Positions 5,060 through 5,767 of a DNA stretch of 5,767 nucleotides are shown in pieces; within the stretch, counting starts at the first letter, position 1, and each line of letters opens with the position of its first letter. The notes beneath the pieces are model-generated. The model saw nothing but the letters and a program-made list of their open reading frames with translations. It was not told the DNA's origin and searched no databases. The DNA comes from DASZQY01 sp048498575 (GTDB taxonomy: Bacteria > Pseudomonadota > Alphaproteobacteria > Rhizobiales > Kaistiaceae). Location: NCBI GenBank assembly GCA_048498575.1, contig JBEHXS010000175.1, positions 1-5,767 of the forward strand, in the 5' to 3' direction. Both the position numbers and the translations under genes were made by a program.

Positions 5060-5767
5060 TTAGCGGCCGGCGACGATGAGGCCGGGAACGGCCACGGTCG
5101 GCGCGTTGACGGAGAAGCGATACACCAGATCGTTGGCCGGGCGCATCTCGCGGAAGATGTCGCCGAGGTTGCCGGCGATGGTGATCTCGCTCACCGGCCA
5201 GGCGATCTCGCCATTCTCGATGGCGAAGCCGGCGGCGCCGCGGCTGTAATCGCCGGTGACGATCGAGGCGCCGTGGCCGATCAATTCGGTGACGTAGAGG
5301 CCACTGCCGATGGCGCGGATCATCTCCTCCGGCGACTCGGCGCCGGGGTGGAGGGTGACGTTGGTCGAGCCCGGCGACGGATTGCCGCCGCCGCGGGAGG
5401 CGCGACCGTTGGTCTCAAGGCCGAGCTCGCGGGCGGTGGCGGAATCGAGCAGCCACGTCTGGAGGACGCCGTCCCTGACCAGATCGAGCGGGGCGTTGGC
5501 GACGCCCTCGCCGTCAAACGAGCGGGAGGCGAGACCACGCGGCCGGGTGGGATCGTCGCTGATGCGGATCGCGGGCGAGAAGACCGCCTGGCCGAGCTTG
5601 TCCTTGAGGAAGCTGGTCTTGCGGGCGATCGAGGCGCCGTTGATGGCGCCGAGAAGATGGCCGACGAGGCCGCTCGCGATGCGCGGGTCGTAGACGACGG
5701 TGACACGGCCGGACGGCATCTGCCGCGGATTCAGGCGGCGGACGGCGCGATTGCCGGCGTTGCGGCC
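5060..5767 (-). CDS. pmbA: TldD/PmbA family protein, PmbA (TldE) type, C-terminal 235 residues (5' end outside window)
   Basis: PmbA (TldE) is the partner of TldD in a heteromeric cytosolic metalloprotease. In E. coli the pair is known for maturation of microcin B17 and degradation of unfolded or small peptides; TldD carries the metal-binding HExxxH motif and PmbA does not. The frame is open to the window edge (first full codon GGC at 5767-5765), so ATG at 5719 is internal. PmbA-type blocks, in fragment numbering, are SFLKDKLGQAVFSP (52-65), RSFDGEGV (82-89), DGVLQTWLLD (99-108), YVTELIGHG (158-166), TGDYSRGAAGF (171-181) and PVSEITIAGNL (191-201). No metal-binding motif is seen here. The stop is TAA. 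The 77 bp to the DUF4170 start hold a T5 run (near 5026) but no clear promoter or terminator, so cotranscription is possible. Assignment to PmbA rather than TldD is fairly sure. Confidence 0.94.
   Translation of the reverse strand, partial: GRNAGNRAVRRLNPRQMPSGRVTVVYDPRIASGLVGHLLGAINGASIARKTSFLKDKLGQAVFSPAIRISDDPTRPRGLASRSFDGEGVANAPLDLVRDGVLQTWLLDSATARELGLETNGRASRGGGNPSPGSTNVTLHPGAESPEEMIRAIGSGLYVTELIGHGASIVTGDYSRGAAGFAIENGEIAWPVSEITIAGNLGDIFREMRPANDLVYRFSVNAPTVAVPGLIVAGR

Overview
The window is about two thirds GC, and every gene follows the conserved lipid A/Kdo gene neighbourhood of alphaproteobacteria. It most probably comes from the chromosome of a member of the Hyphomicrobiales (Rhizobiales). 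The reasons are the order pmbA - DUF4170 - DUF374 acyltransferase - waaA - lpxK facing mutL - DUF2093, and the protein signatures themselves. No mobile element, tRNA, rRNA or CRISPR array is visible, and nothing suggests recent transfer.

Layout. Bases 1-541 are on the plus strand: the last 100 codons of mutL (mismatch repair endonuclease) and, 19 bp later, a 72-residue DUF2093 protein. Bases 542-653 are a non-coding gap between converging genes, packed with short inverted repeats. Bases 654-5767 are all on the minus strand. In transcription order (right to left) they hold the C-terminal half of pmbA/tldE, a DUF4170 protein, a first DUF374 acyltransferase, a 209-bp gap, a second DUF374 acyltransferase, waaA (Kdo transferase) and lpxK (lipid A 4'-kinase).

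How the genes work together. LpxK phosphorylates the tetraacyl disaccharide to lipid IVA, and WaaA then adds Kdo from CMP-Kdo. The two DUF374 proteins belong to the family that includes LpxJ, a lipid A late acyltransferase known from Helicobacter and Campylobacter, so secondary acylation of lipid A is a reasonable inference for them. Three minus-strand junctions overlap (8 bp, 8 bp and 4 bp), which suggests translational coupling. The 209-bp gap between the two acyltransferases carries a possible promoter and an inverted repeat, so it may divide the cluster into two transcription units.

Most of the window is ordinary core metabolism. The part most worth a second look is the tandem DUF374 pair: 85 of 180 core residues are identical in an ungapped hand alignment, yet the two diverge strongly in the segment where many DUF374 proteins carry a DGPRGP-like motif. 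The 209-bp gap between them and the palindrome-rich gap between the converging genes come next. I see no clear evidence of a wholly new system.
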